From the NCBI GenBank assembly GCA_030765055.1, contig JAUKNK010000147.1:2572001-2636000 (forward strand): 64,000 nt of DNA, given 5' to 3'. Positions 54,630 to 64,000 of this stretch are shown piece by piece; within the stretch, counting starts at the first letter, position 1; each line of letters opens with the position of its first letter. A program made the position numbers and the translations under genes. The stretch is from Mantis religiosa. Its lineage: Eukaryota; Arthropoda; Insecta; Mantodea; Mantidae. The notes below the pieces were generated by a model, which saw only the letters and a list, made by a program, of their open reading frames with translations, searched no databases and was not told the origin of the DNA.

Positions 54630-56250
54630 TTGGTATCTACGTAGCTATAGGATGCTACACCAAATAAACTCAGATGTGTTTACACTCACATGGCTTTTGC
54701 TTCTCACTCACGAACAATTCCTATAGATGCTTATTCTTGTTAACTAAATAGATATTTGTAGTGTACCCACCTCCCCCCAAAGATTCATCTACCTTGTAAA
54801 ACTATGGTTTTCCTCAGCATCCGAGCTGTGTTGCTTATCTCCAGCTCGTTAGATTATCGGCAGTGCTGCCTAATTACGAGTCTTCTACGAGTGATGCCGC
54901 TGAGCGCTAAGTAGCGCTAGTGCCACTTGTAAAGGGAGCAATATGTTTGACAGTTGAATAACGCAGCGCGGGAGGGACCGGCTCCGACGTTACGTCTGAA
55001 AGGATCGTGGACATGAAGAGGACTTCCGACTGGGATCTCGGAGGCTCAAAATTACAACTTTCTCTTCGACCCTTCGTAGGTGGGAACATTAGGAAAACAC
55101 TGGCGTCGCTTTTTCATGTATGTTTTGGACACGCCTTCTAAATTTTTCTTCTAAATTTTCCCTATGTTTTCTAGGGTCATTTAAGGCAAATTTCGATGAG
55201 TTAGGGCATTTAGAAAACAAAAGGAAACCGTAATGACCTACAGTGTATTTAGAGAAATAATCATTTGTAATCAGACGCAAAGATACTCAGTTGGCATGTA
55301 TTAAACTTAATTGTTAACAGTGTCTAAGGCAACGTAAAAAGGCACATTGTTATATTTAGAAGCTTGTCAGTACAAAGAATTAGCTGAAAACAACCAACTT
55401 TGAAAAATTTTGTGCCTGTTTCCTTAACCATCCTATGTGGACATTTTTTTTTTAATTTAGAGCTTCCTTACCCTTATTGATTTTCAAACATGTTGGGTCA
55501 GTGAGGCAATGCTTATAGTATGCTTCCATGCGTTAAGTCGTTCACTGGAAACGGTACAGTAGCAACGGTTTTGAAAAGTAGGAAGCGGAGTAGATGAATA
55601 CAGTAGGCTAATCCAAAACCAAAATGTCAACATTTTTGTAATATTTATTTGAAGTACAGTATGTAGCTGTAAGAACAGAAATGATTAGTTTTAGTTGTTT
55701 GCTCTAGTCGTTTAACGACTAAGGATGCTTCTATCCAATAACAAAAGAAGCTGCCGCTGGCCCTAGTATCTTTGAATAGGATTCGGGCGTGACGAGAGTT
55801 GTAAAGTTTCCTTTTGTAGACGTATCACTGTTCAGTTTCCTTTTGTACTCCCTTTTATGTCTGAAGGCGAATGTCCTGCTACACCCATTTGAAACTAATT
55901 TAAATATCATTAGCAGACTAGAGACGCAATTATTGACATCTATCATTGGTATAAATTAAAAAAATTTAAACGAATTTATTGAATAGAGATAGTTTCTATA
56001 AATAAATGATAGAGATAGATAAATAATTGCAATCAGTCATTTCTGTATGTCAAAACAATGGATAATGAAGGAAACAGGAGCTGCAAGGTGTCAATCATCC
56101 GCCAGGAAAATGCAGTTAGTTATGAGTCAGTGTAGTTAAGGCAGTTAGGGATTCTGGTGAACTTAGTGAGCAGGAAAACTATTATATAGACATTCTGGGA
56201 GTTCTAATTCGGTATGTCTCCAAATACATGACACTAATTTAACATTTCAT
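54630..56250. other. No recognised gene
   Basis: 1.6 kb without convincing coding, RNA or repeat features. Confidence 0.45.
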
Positions 56251-56254
56251 CCCG

Positions 56255-56757
56255 AGTTCTATGTGAAAGTCTAGATACTCCGGCCTTCATTAACCCGGGA
56301 GGGATAGAAAACGCCGGGTTTCCTTCCATGGGGTAATACTTTGAGTCTAAAGAGCCCCCCCCCCCAGCTTCCACGCCTTCGACAACAACGTCAGGACGGG
56401 ATGGAATTGGATACGCCACTTACGCGCGTCAACCCCGCACGGAAGACTACTCGATGGGGCCGCCTGGTGAACTAGCACACCTTCTACTAGCTCAGCAGGC
56501 TAGTATCCAGGATTTCTTAGGCATCCTCTACGCCCTCCGGGAGGCCGAAGCCCTGGCCGGAGCTAACCGATCTCCCACGGGTATCGGGAACACACTGCCC
56601 CCTGATTCCAACCCAATCGCGAGGGACTCGAATGTTCGCCCCGAGATTCTTCTGGTAACGTCTAGGTACCACGAGTAATCGGGATCTGCAGCGCTCGCAC
56701 CGCAGCAGCTGAAGGGGGGGGATCCGCTCCCCTATGGGGGCCGCTAATTTGACAGAA
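56255..56757 (+). repeat. GC-rich repeat family C, uninterrupted copy
   Basis: Collinear with 18.64-19.40 kb apart from the SINE there. Shared segments include GGATACGCCACTTACGCGCG (56409-56428), GGGGCCGCCTGGTGAACTAG, CGGGTATCGGGAACACACTG and CTATGGGGG. A C-run lies near 56357-56367. No product recognised. Confidence 0.75.
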
Positions 56758-56759
56758 GA

Positions 56760-57650
56760 GAGAATGAATTTTTGGATTTGGCAAGTCAGAGTGAAAAGTG
56801 ACTGACCCACAACCGGCACTCCTCCGTGGCCTCGGCTGCACACTGCAGGTCGTAGCGGTTGGATGCTAAGGGTATCCAGGGCTGAGGGAAGACGCCCTAG
56901 GGATTATCGTTCTTATTATAACATAGACACCTTAGCAGAGTAATGATGATGTATTGGGGAGCTACAGGACAACAGGTATATCTGACGTTTCGTGTCTTTC
57001 ATGCCTTACATTGCCACCAAAATTTCAAAGTCAACATTTCAGCCGAAACATTTGTTTTGAGACACCCTACAAGTTTAGAAAAAGTTGTGTGTATGGGTAC
57101 CTATCGGTCCCTCTACCTATCTGTTAGTAGCATAAAAAGAAATGAAACAGCCAGTTAAATGCAATATCATCCTTTGGTATTTATGTTCAGTAACTTTCCC
57201 AAGATGATTTTCACACTCCAAACTAAAATTTAAAATTCAAACCGTTTAGAATATTTTGGTTTCAGAATATTTTGATTCCATATGTACCATATATTTAAGA
57301 CACTTTAATCATAAACTAAATTTATGCATTGATTTTTCTAAAACTGGTCTCTAAAAGGCCTCTGCATTCAAAATGACTTTTTAATAACGGGTAAACCTTA
57401 AGAGATCGACGAAATCTTACTCCACAGAAAATATCGAGCTAAAACACTCCACTTATTTTTTTAAATGTTCTATGGAAGTAACCGTCTCCTTGCTAATTCT
57501 GGCTATTACTTTGAATTATACCTTTCTCAAACCGCAGTTCGCTATTCATTTTTTTTATCTCAAACCGCAATTCGCTATTTATTTTTTGTCTCTTGGCCAT
57601 ACAAATAGAACTAAATATTAAAGGCATTCTATACTACAAACTCTTAAAGA
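56760..57650. other. No recognised gene
   Basis: Short duplicated GCAGTTCGCTATTCATTTTT/GCAATTCGCTATTTATTTTT near 57530-57585. One copy of the weak repeat at 57352. Otherwise nothing. Confidence 0.45.
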
Positions 57651-57652
57651 AT

Positions 57653-58117
57653 TGTCGCGAATCCCTTTTTTTACGTCTGGCGGAGTACCCACAAAAAGGG
57701 TTCACCCGTACACAACGGAACTGATAGGCAGACAGTGTGGTAATAAAGAGCTTGCATAAGCAGTTAAAATAGCGCGAGTTAAAGGACTTGCCGGGACGGA
57801 TAAGGCTTCCCGTTTATAAAATTCTAGTGATATCTTGACTGACAGAGAACAGTCGATTTCCTGTTTGTTCCAGAAATCTTTCAAATTTATTACTGAGGTA
57901 TTTAAGGAGCAGAGCAATAGTAGTAAACTTTGTGAAGTGTTGTAACGAGAGCTGATGTTGTATAACAGATGTAATCAGAACGCTGTTGTTGTCACCGACC
58001 TTGATAGATTGTGATTGTGTATGTGAAGTAATACTGCTACTGTGAGTGTGTTTCTACGCAAATAAAGAACTATTTGGATTTATAAAAACTGGACTTCTAC
58101 GAACTCACAAAGTTACA
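57653..58117 (+). mobile_element. Solo LTR, Gypsy-type (family L, diverged)
   Basis: Starts TGTCGCGAATCCC and ends AAAGTTACA, 465 bp. It contains TGTTGTAACGAGAGCTGATG and AATAAAGAACTA. Flanks GAAT and GTAT match at three of four bases. Most similar to the inverted LTR at 58.55-59.07 kb. Confidence 0.75.
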
Positions 58118-58551
58118 GTATTTTATGGTTGCTTAAGCTTTCCCTTATTGTACCTGCAAACTATGTAATTAAACTATTGATACTAATAGTTTATCTGAAC
58201 TATCGTGAAGTAGATGGAGGAATAAAGCTTATTAACAATATAATAATTTTTTGGATTTGAAGATCATAAAATATAATAATAAATTTGATTTTATTGTCTA
58301 TAGGCAATCTACTCATACCGCTAATTACATAAAAATAAAAGCTGTAAACTCTTTCTACATAAATTTGCTGTGTTCATAGTTTTATTATGGATTAATAAAT
58401 ATACCCATAAATAAAGAGCAATTTAACAAAGAAGATAAACATTATATTAATACAGCTTTGAATAATGGTTTTAGTAAAGACCTTATATAAAAGAAGATTA
58501 AAAAATTGCAACGTCAAATCACTGCTAATGATATTTCTACCCTTATTATAA

Positions 58552-59073
58552 TGTGACCTTTGGGTTCGTAGAATTAAAAGGCCGAGTTGCAGAAATTAAA
58601 AAACTTCTTCATTTTCGTAGAAATACTCTTATAGATTACAGCAGCATTACGGTATATACACCATCACTCTACCAAGGTCGATGACAATAAAAAAACCGTG
58701 ACAGCTGATTACATTAGCTCTCGTTACAACAACACTCTTTTTACACAACTACTGCTTACTCACTCTTGTTTAGAGCAACTGTGTCACAACTATAACTGTG
58801 CTGCTAGCGTGTCACAATCCCTTTTATATCTCCATTGATGATTAGCAGACTGTTCTGTCAATCACTAGAGGTTTCTGGAAAACAAAGCATCTAATTACAT
58901 AATTCGAACATTCTATTACCTTCCAGAAACGTAACTTAATCTACACCGGCGAGGCCCTTGCCTCAGTTATCTTGCTTGCCGGCGATATCTGTTTACACAA
59001 GATCGTTACCTACGTGAAACCTATCCATCTATTATCTATTTGCGCCGAAACTTTAATGCCCGTTAACGCGCCA
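58552..59073 (-). mobile_element. Solo LTR, Gypsy-type (family L, diverged), inverted
   Basis: On the minus strand it starts TGGCGCGTTAACGGGC and ends AAGGTCACA, 522 bp, flanked by ATAA (58548-58551 and 59074-59077). It interrupts the Penelope coding region. Contains GTTGTAACGAGAGCTAATGT, shared with the 57.65-kb LTR. Confidence 0.88.
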
Positions 59074-59393
59074 ATAATTTCAAAACATTTACTTACCAAG
59101 CTTGGTTTAATGAACTATTTCAAAAAGTTTTTAAAGATTTTGGCATAACTTTGGTTCCTCAACACAAATATAGTATTAAAAATTTAGTACATTTCTCTAA
59201 AAAAGATGAAATTCCTAATAATAAACAAATCCGGTATTTATCTATTTGATTGTTTAGATTGTGATCTGGTTTATATTGACAGGACAAAACGCTTTTTGGA
59301 AATCAGAACGAAAGAACATTTTCGTAATATTAAGTGTAAATAAACTGATAAATCGGCCGTAGCAGATCAACTTTGGTCATTTAACCATAATAT

Positions 59394-59881
59394 TGTCACC
59401 TAATTATCCGAAGGCCATACCAGCTAGCAGCCGGGTAGGCGACGGGAAGCATTCAGGCCACGCCTACCAATTTATCATGTAGTGCTAACGAGGGGATGTT
59501 TGGAAACTCAGCACTAGCCATCTCTCTCCCCTCTCCCTGACGTCTGGAACAGTCGGGATGATTCATTGAACCGCGAGACTTCCAGAAACAGCACTCTTCC
59601 TATATAAGGCTGCAGTGGACGAGTCAGTTCAGTTCTTGGGAAGCAGCCGGAGGAGCGCCGTACTAGTGAACGGACGGGAAGACTGTGTACGTGCATCAGA
59701 GGAGCTGTACGTAATTGATAGTGCGGAGTGGACCTGTGACAGACGAACTGGTGAATTTTAATTGTGTGTGCTACGTAATTCTATGTAATCGGCAAGTGTT
59801 CCAACTGTAATTCGGTGGAAATACAGAACATTTTTAGTTTGTGCAATTTGACTTCTAATTTCACGAACCCATAAAGTCACA
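59394..59881 (+). mobile_element. Solo LTR, Gypsy-type (family L)
   Basis: 488 bp, starting TGTCACCTAATTATCC and ending AAAGTCACA, flanked by ATAT (59390-59393 and 59882-59885). TATA box TATATAAG is at 59601-59608; the polyadenylation signal is mutated to AATACAG. Closest in form to the 9.57-kb LTR. It sits inside the Penelope frame. Confidence 0.93.
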
Positions 59882-59974
59882 ATATAAATACTGAGGTTAA
59901 ATCATTAAAACAATTAAATGTCCCGATGGTATTAATGCTTTGAGAATAGATTTATTTTAAAAATAATCATCGCG

Positions 59975-60140
59975 TAGTGAAATTAATTGTTCTTTCACAC
60001 TAGCCATGTGTAGGACGTACTATGAAAGGGCAGAGCCAGAATGTACCTAATAGTGTAACTAATAGTGGTCCGAACTATAAAGCCCGGGCCTTAAAGTACT
60101 TACAGTATAGTAAGTTGCCATTAAGGTAGCTGTCTCAATT
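59975..60140 (+). repeat. Family T repeat, partial (terminus + 5' body)
   Basis: GAAATTAATTGTTCTTTCAC and CTATGAAAGGGCAGAGCCAG are the inverted terminal part. TAATAGTGGTCCGAACTATA, GCCCGGGCCTTAAAGTACTT and TTGCCATTAAGGTAGCTGTC are the 5' body. The tRNA-like half is missing. Confidence 0.82.
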
Positions 60141-60144
60141 GTTA

Positions 60145-60560
60145 TACAATTGTAACTTTTCTTATTATAGTCTTAATAAAAATTCAAACTTGAACTTCAA
60201 GTTTTAATATGCTTATCTTATGTTATTGCCCTCCATGCTTTTAAAATATACCAGTGGTACAACTTGTTTTTTCATTATAAATCATCTCAATATGACCGTA
60301 TTTTCCCTGTGCTTAAAAATTATAAGTTATGGTCGTTGTAAACAAATGCTTAGGATTTGTTAAGATAATGTATGTTTGTAGTACCCTTTGACCTTAAGAA
60401 CAACCGCGGGGCGTTCTTAGAGGCTATTTCTGTTTATAGATTCTATTAGTAATGTGGTCTGTTCCGAATCCATCGCAAGATTTTCGGAGACAGTTTTATT
60501 GAATATGTATGCATATACTATGGTATCTTCAAGATTCAAGCTTTCAAGCTGTAAGAGTTT
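60145..60560. other. No recognised feature
   Basis: AT-rich sequence before the truncated Gypsy element. No 5' LTR is present. Confidence 0.45.
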
Positions 60561-60569
60561 TTTTGTATA

Positions 60570-61146
60570 TGCGACAGAGGGTACAACAAATGATCACCAG
60601 AGGAGGAGGCCACACAGTTAATAGCCAGGGACGGGCCGCGGAAGTCCTAATCGCGGTGCAGACAACGGCGGCGCCCAAGGACATGTGGGAGGCCCTGGAG
60701 AATCGTTTTGGAAACCACCGATTAGCCGCAGCGTACCGCAGCCAGCTAAATGCAAGGTAACAGCAGTCAGTGGAGACCCTGCAGGAGTTCGCCCTGGCTG
60801 TTTAAAACTTGCTAGCAAGGCCCTCGTCGACCTCCCAACAGGGTTCGCATCCCGCGAGGCTGCCTACTCATTCGTTGACGGTGTACGGCACACGGAGATT
60901 CGTCAGCGTCTAATGCTCGGCGATTATAAACCAATCCACGAGGCGCAAACGGTAGCATTAAGGATGGAGACGGCCAAGGTAACAGATATCCCGTCGTCGA
61001 AAACGAGGAGTGTGCGCTACGCCGGAGACAGAAGACCAGCCCAGGGACGCCGGCGAACACCTAGTGGCCTGTGTTGGGGTTGTGGACAGCCCGGGCATCA
61101 GCAGAGAGACTGCCCACACCAGGAAGAGCAGCCGGAAAAAGAGTAA
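60570..61146 (+). pseudogene. gag: Gypsy gag with zinc knuckle, frameshifted
   Basis: GRAAEVLIAVQTTAAPKDMW and ALENRFGNHRLAAAYRSQLN (60630-60759) end at a TAA. The protein continues after a shift with ALVDLPTGFASREAAYSFVD, TEIRQRLMLGDYKPI and VALRMETAK (60820-60980), a capsid-type region. CWGCGQPGHQQRDC (61072-61113, C-X2-C-X4-H-X4-C) is the nucleocapsid knuckle. Ends at 61146. The 5' LTR, leader and gag start are missing. Confidence 0.85.
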
Positions 61147-61720
61147 GGGCCGTCGTGGAGAGGGGCACGTCGGCACCATCACCACCATCCCCTAGAGTGA
61201 CACTGCGCGCCGTCAGCTGCCGTATGGATGACAGCCTCATCGCGGACGGTTGGATGAGAGGGAAGCCGTGCCACGTGCTGGTGGACACCAGGGAAGCCGT
61301 GACCATCGTCAGACCTGACGTGGCGAAGAGTTTGCATACAAGGAAGCCGAGCAGACCATACCAGCTTGTCACGGCATCGGGCGACACCTTGCCTGTGGAG
61401 AAGGATGCCCTGCAGGAGCTGACCTTGGAACGGAGTGCTGTGCGTCTGTGTGTGTTCGTCGCGAAGGTGGCTGAGCAGGTGATTCTGGGACTGGATGCCA
61501 TCAGGAATCAGGAGGCGACGGTCGACGTTGGCAGGAAGGTCCTGCGGCTCAACGGAGAAGAGGTTATACTCCGTCAACCCGAAGAGCGCCTTGGAGTCTG
61601 CAGGGTCGTCTTTAACCAAGACGTGGTTGTCCCCGCGAGGAGCGAGGTGGTGGTAATGGCGCGACTGGAAGGCCAGAGAACCAGGAACATTGGTCTTACT
61701 GGGACCAATGGGACTCTTTG
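61147..61720 (+). pseudogene. pro: Gypsy retropepsin with altered active site
   Basis: Open frame containing KPCHVLVDTREAVTIVRPDV (61263-61322): the D-T-G catalytic triplet is D-T-R (Arg codon AGG at 61290-61292). Followed by LVTASGDTLPVE and the flap-side VILGLDAIR (61480-61506), then NQDVVVPARSEVVVMARLEG. After EGQRTRNIG the frame jumps into the end of the polymerase spacer, so the reverse transcriptase and RNase H have been deleted. Confidence 0.82.
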
Positions 61721-62840
61721 AAGACCAGAGAGGGCGTGTTCTTCCGTGTATGGGAATCACCCGATTTGAAGACGCAGAGAGAACAGTTGGTACTTCCCCG
61801 GATTAAGGTTCGGGAAGTATTGGAAGAAGTGCACGCCGGTACTTCAGGAAGCGAACCGGACGATTGACAAACTACGGCAGCGCTACTACAGGCTTAGGAT
61901 CCGATCAGACGCTGAGAGATGGTGTCGTCAGTGTCACGTGTGCGTGGTGAGTCGCGGCCCCCAGACTAGGAGCCGGGGTCGCATGCAGTTGTACAACTTC
62001 GGAGCGCCATTCGAACGGATTGCTGTTGACATTGCTGGGCCGTTCCCAATTTCCGACCGAGGCAACAAGTACCTGGTGGTGGTCGTGGCCTACTTCACTA
62101 TGTGGCCGAAGGTGTATGCCATCCCGAACCAAGAGGCAAGGACAATCACAGACTGCCTCGTGGAGCAAGTGTTCTGCCGATTTGGGGTACCGTTAGAGCT
62201 GCTCAGTGACCAAGGCACCAACTTTGAGTCCAACCTGATGAAGGAGGCACTAGAGAGACTTGGGGTTAACAATACCCGCACAACACCTCTACATCCCCAG
62301 TCGGATGGCATGGTCGAAAGGTACATCAAGACCTTAGAGGAACTCTTGAGGAAGGTCGTGGCCAGCCATCAGCGAGACTGGGATGTCAAGGTGCCACTGT
62401 TCTTGCTGGCCTACCGCTCTTCAACACACGGCACTACGGCGATGACGCCAGCCAGCTTAATTTTCGGCCGAGAGTTTCGTCTCCCTTGTGACCTGGTCTA
62501 GGAAGTCCTCCGGGGTGAAACGGCCAGCGACCGAGTATGTGGAGAACCTGGTGGACCACCTCCACGACATGCACGAGATGGCGCGCCAGAACATCTAGAA
62601 GGCGAGCGACCGCATGAAAAACCGATACGACAGGCAAGCCAAAAGCCAAGGGTTCCAGCAAGATGACCTGGACTGGTTGTACCGCCCAACCCGGACCAAG
62701 AGACTCTGCCCGAAGCTTCACCAGCCATGGCAAGGACCGTACCGTGTGGTGAAGAGGATTAACGACGTAGTCTACCGCATCCAGGAGGTGCCCCGAGGAA
62801 AGATGTTGGTGGTACACCTGGACTGCCTGACCCGCTAATA
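61695..62840 (+). pseudogene. int: Gypsy integrase, nearly complete but broken
   Basis: WDQWDSLKTREGVFFRVWES-type sequence leads into the zinc-binding domain: HAGTSG, a small deletion removing the second His, KLRQRYYRLR, and WCRQCHVC with both Cys. Catalytic core: AVDIAGP (Asp 62028-62030), LLSDQGTNF (Asp 62208-62210) and DGMVERYIK (Glu 62316-62318), so D-D-E is complete. TAG at 62499 and a shift separate it from the C-terminus (NRYDRQAKSQGFQQDD, WQGPYRVVKRINDVVYRIQE, LVVHLDCLTR), which has one more TAG. The sequence is close to the integrase part of the 24-25 kb element. Confidence 0.87.
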
Positions 62841-62879
62841 TGGTGCTGTTTGAGACGACCAGCCTTGAAGAGGGAGCAG

Positions 62880-63303
62880 TGTTACCCAATCGGTAGACTC
62901 TACGGTACCGATCAATAAATGCAGGGGAAGGCCGGTGGAGGGGGGCGTGTGGCATCGTTACCGCTTGCATCGGCGAGAAATTGTGGAGGGGGGGACCACA
63001 GGGATGGCTGAATTTTCGTTTGCCCCTCCTCCTGTCGCTTTCCCCCTCTATAAAAAAGAATTCTCGAGAAACTTCGAGCCACCGATCCAAACAAGAGCGG
63101 CGACCGTCAGTTTTGTTGAGTCTGTCGTGGCGAGCAGTGTGAGGAGCGCGCAGTGTACGTGGGCAGACGAACTGGTGAAATTATAACTGTTTACATTACG
63201 AAATTCTATGTAATCGGCAAGTGTGACATTGTGATATAGTGGAATTAAAGAACATTTTTGAGTGGTGTAATTGGACTTTTTATTTTACGAACCCACAGTC
63301 ACA
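62880..63303 (+). mobile_element. 3' LTR of the truncated Gypsy element (family L)
   Basis: 424 bp, starting TGTTACCCAATCGG and ending CACAGTCACA, preceded by the purine tract GAAGAGGGAGCAG (62867-62879). The last 130 bp match the other family L LTRs (TTACATTACGAAATTCTATG, AAAGAACATTTTTGAGTGG). Confidence 0.9.
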
Positions 63304-64000
63304 GTTTAGTATCTAATTACAATTCTTCAATATACACCAGAAGCGGAGTCTATATGAAATAATCATTCATCCATATGCCAATGTCAGATAGCAAAATCAT
63401 GGATCATCGCTTCCCTTATAGAACCCTTAGGGGTCACTCAATCCTTAATGTCCGCAGTCCACATTCAAAATCTTCCGTTCTACACTCCTCTTAGGCTACA
63501 GACTTAACTGACTGATCAACATACGATATTTCTTACTTGCCATATATTGCTTGTAAATCCAAGCTTCCATGCTAGGCCTAAACATATTTTAAATATGATA
63601 ATCAGGTACAAAAGCGAATCATCTGCCATCTACACGGAGGAGCCAATGTAGCCTCTCTGGGCGAGCGCTATCGCCACCCGCCGGTCATAAATACAAGCAG
63701 AGGAACATACCAGTAGCGAGGTATTTACTAAACTATGAATTGTTATATTATCACATAGTTAAAGTTTTGTAAAATAAGCAAAGATGAATTATTATTTCGG
63801 GTAGGTTTTTTTTATTTATTTCTCGTGACGTCTGTCTACTGTGAAGGGCTCTTGCATTTAAGCGCATTGCAAAATCATCTATATGCTATGGGTAAGGCTA
63901 GTGACATATTCTCTCACTTACTTGGGGGTAAAGCTGGACAAGGGCCTAAGTTTCTGGGGTACATCCCGGATATCACACAGCGGGCATGCAGGGCTTCGGA
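63304..64000. other. No recognised feature
   Basis: AT-rich; no coding or repeat signal recognised up to the window edge. Confidence 0.45.

Larger units (their letters stand above)
58190..59955 (+). mobile_element. Penelope-like element remnant, split by two solo LTRs
   Basis: Plus-strand reverse transcriptase C-terminus: IIFLDLKIIKYNNKFDFIVY then INIPINKEQFNKEDKHYINT and NNGFSKDLI (58230-58550). After the first LTR come VFKDFGITLVPQHKYSIKNL and VHFSKKDEIPNN (59120-59225). Next, in a shifted frame, is a GIY-YIG-type endonuclease, LFDCLDCDLVYIDRTKRFLE then IRTKEHFRNIKCK (59245-59340), where the second motif normally reads YIG. After the second LTR, NTEVKSLKQLNVP follows. The domain order, RT then GIY-YIG, defines Penelope-like elements. 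Stops and shifts make it inactive. Confidence 0.82.

Overview
This window is non-coding, repeat-dense animal DNA. It holds Tc1/mariner, IS630-like and piggyBac transposons, EN-RT-RNase H non-LTR retrotransposons, Gypsy-type LTR elements, a Penelope-like remnant and several tRNA-derived SINE-like families. Together these suggest an arthropod, most likely an insect with a large genome. The order or species cannot be fixed from the sequence. I see no host protein-coding gene that I can support; nearly every open frame with recognisable protein similarity is transposon-derived and decayed. Calls rest on motif recognition by eye, and family names are given only as far as the visible motifs allow.

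Layout. 1-0.2 kb: tRNA-like SINE end. 0.86-2.15 kb: complete but dead mariner with TA target sites. 2.2-5.9 kb: AT-rich, almost empty. 5.9-8.97 kb: 5' part of an LTR retrotransposon (leader, gag, protease). 8.98-11.84 kb: LINE (ORF1 plus endonuclease) interrupted by a 482-bp solo LTR and ending in an A-run before any reverse transcriptase. 11.9-12.6 kb: mariner piece. 13.4-14.2 kb: decayed DUF7869-like coding sequence. 14.95-16.27 kb: mariner piece, a doubly deleted IS630-like piece, and a palindrome with tRNA-like arms. 18.2-20.3 kb: four interleaved repeat families. 20.5-23.4 kb: transposon with ~130-bp inverted ends and a LINE nested inside. 23.77-26.04 kb: internally deleted Gypsy element with two 548-bp LTRs and 4-bp target duplications.

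26.56-32.36 kb: the best-preserved element, a full-length two-ORF LINE flanked by a 12-bp target duplication, with only one nonsense codon noticed. 32.7-33.5 kb and 38.8-40.1 kb: two copies of one mariner family. 34.5-35.3 kb: LINE 3' end. 36.0-37.0 and 47.9-48.8 kb: two copies of a ~1-kb inverted-repeat element carrying a fragment of a conserved ORF of unknown function. 41.9-43.2 kb: IS630-like transposon with ~85-bp inverted ends. 45.3-46.8 kb: piggyBac-like coding sequence broken by a SINE, a hairpin element inside that SINE, and a GGT/GGC expansion. 51.7-52.8 kb: piggyBac-like element with TTAA sites. 57.65-60.0 kb: Penelope-like remnant with two solo LTRs nested in it and a third beside it. 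60.5-63.3 kb: 5'-truncated Gypsy element with a 3' LTR.

The window reads as layered insertions. Target duplications give the relative order in several places: a solo LTR inside LINE ORF1, LTRs inside Penelope, a SINE inside another repeat, and a hairpin inside a SINE inside piggyBac. The only element close to intact is the 26.6-32.4 kb LINE. The Gypsy copy at 23.8-26.0 kb is the only other one that looks recent, because its two LTRs differ at only about five positions by eye.
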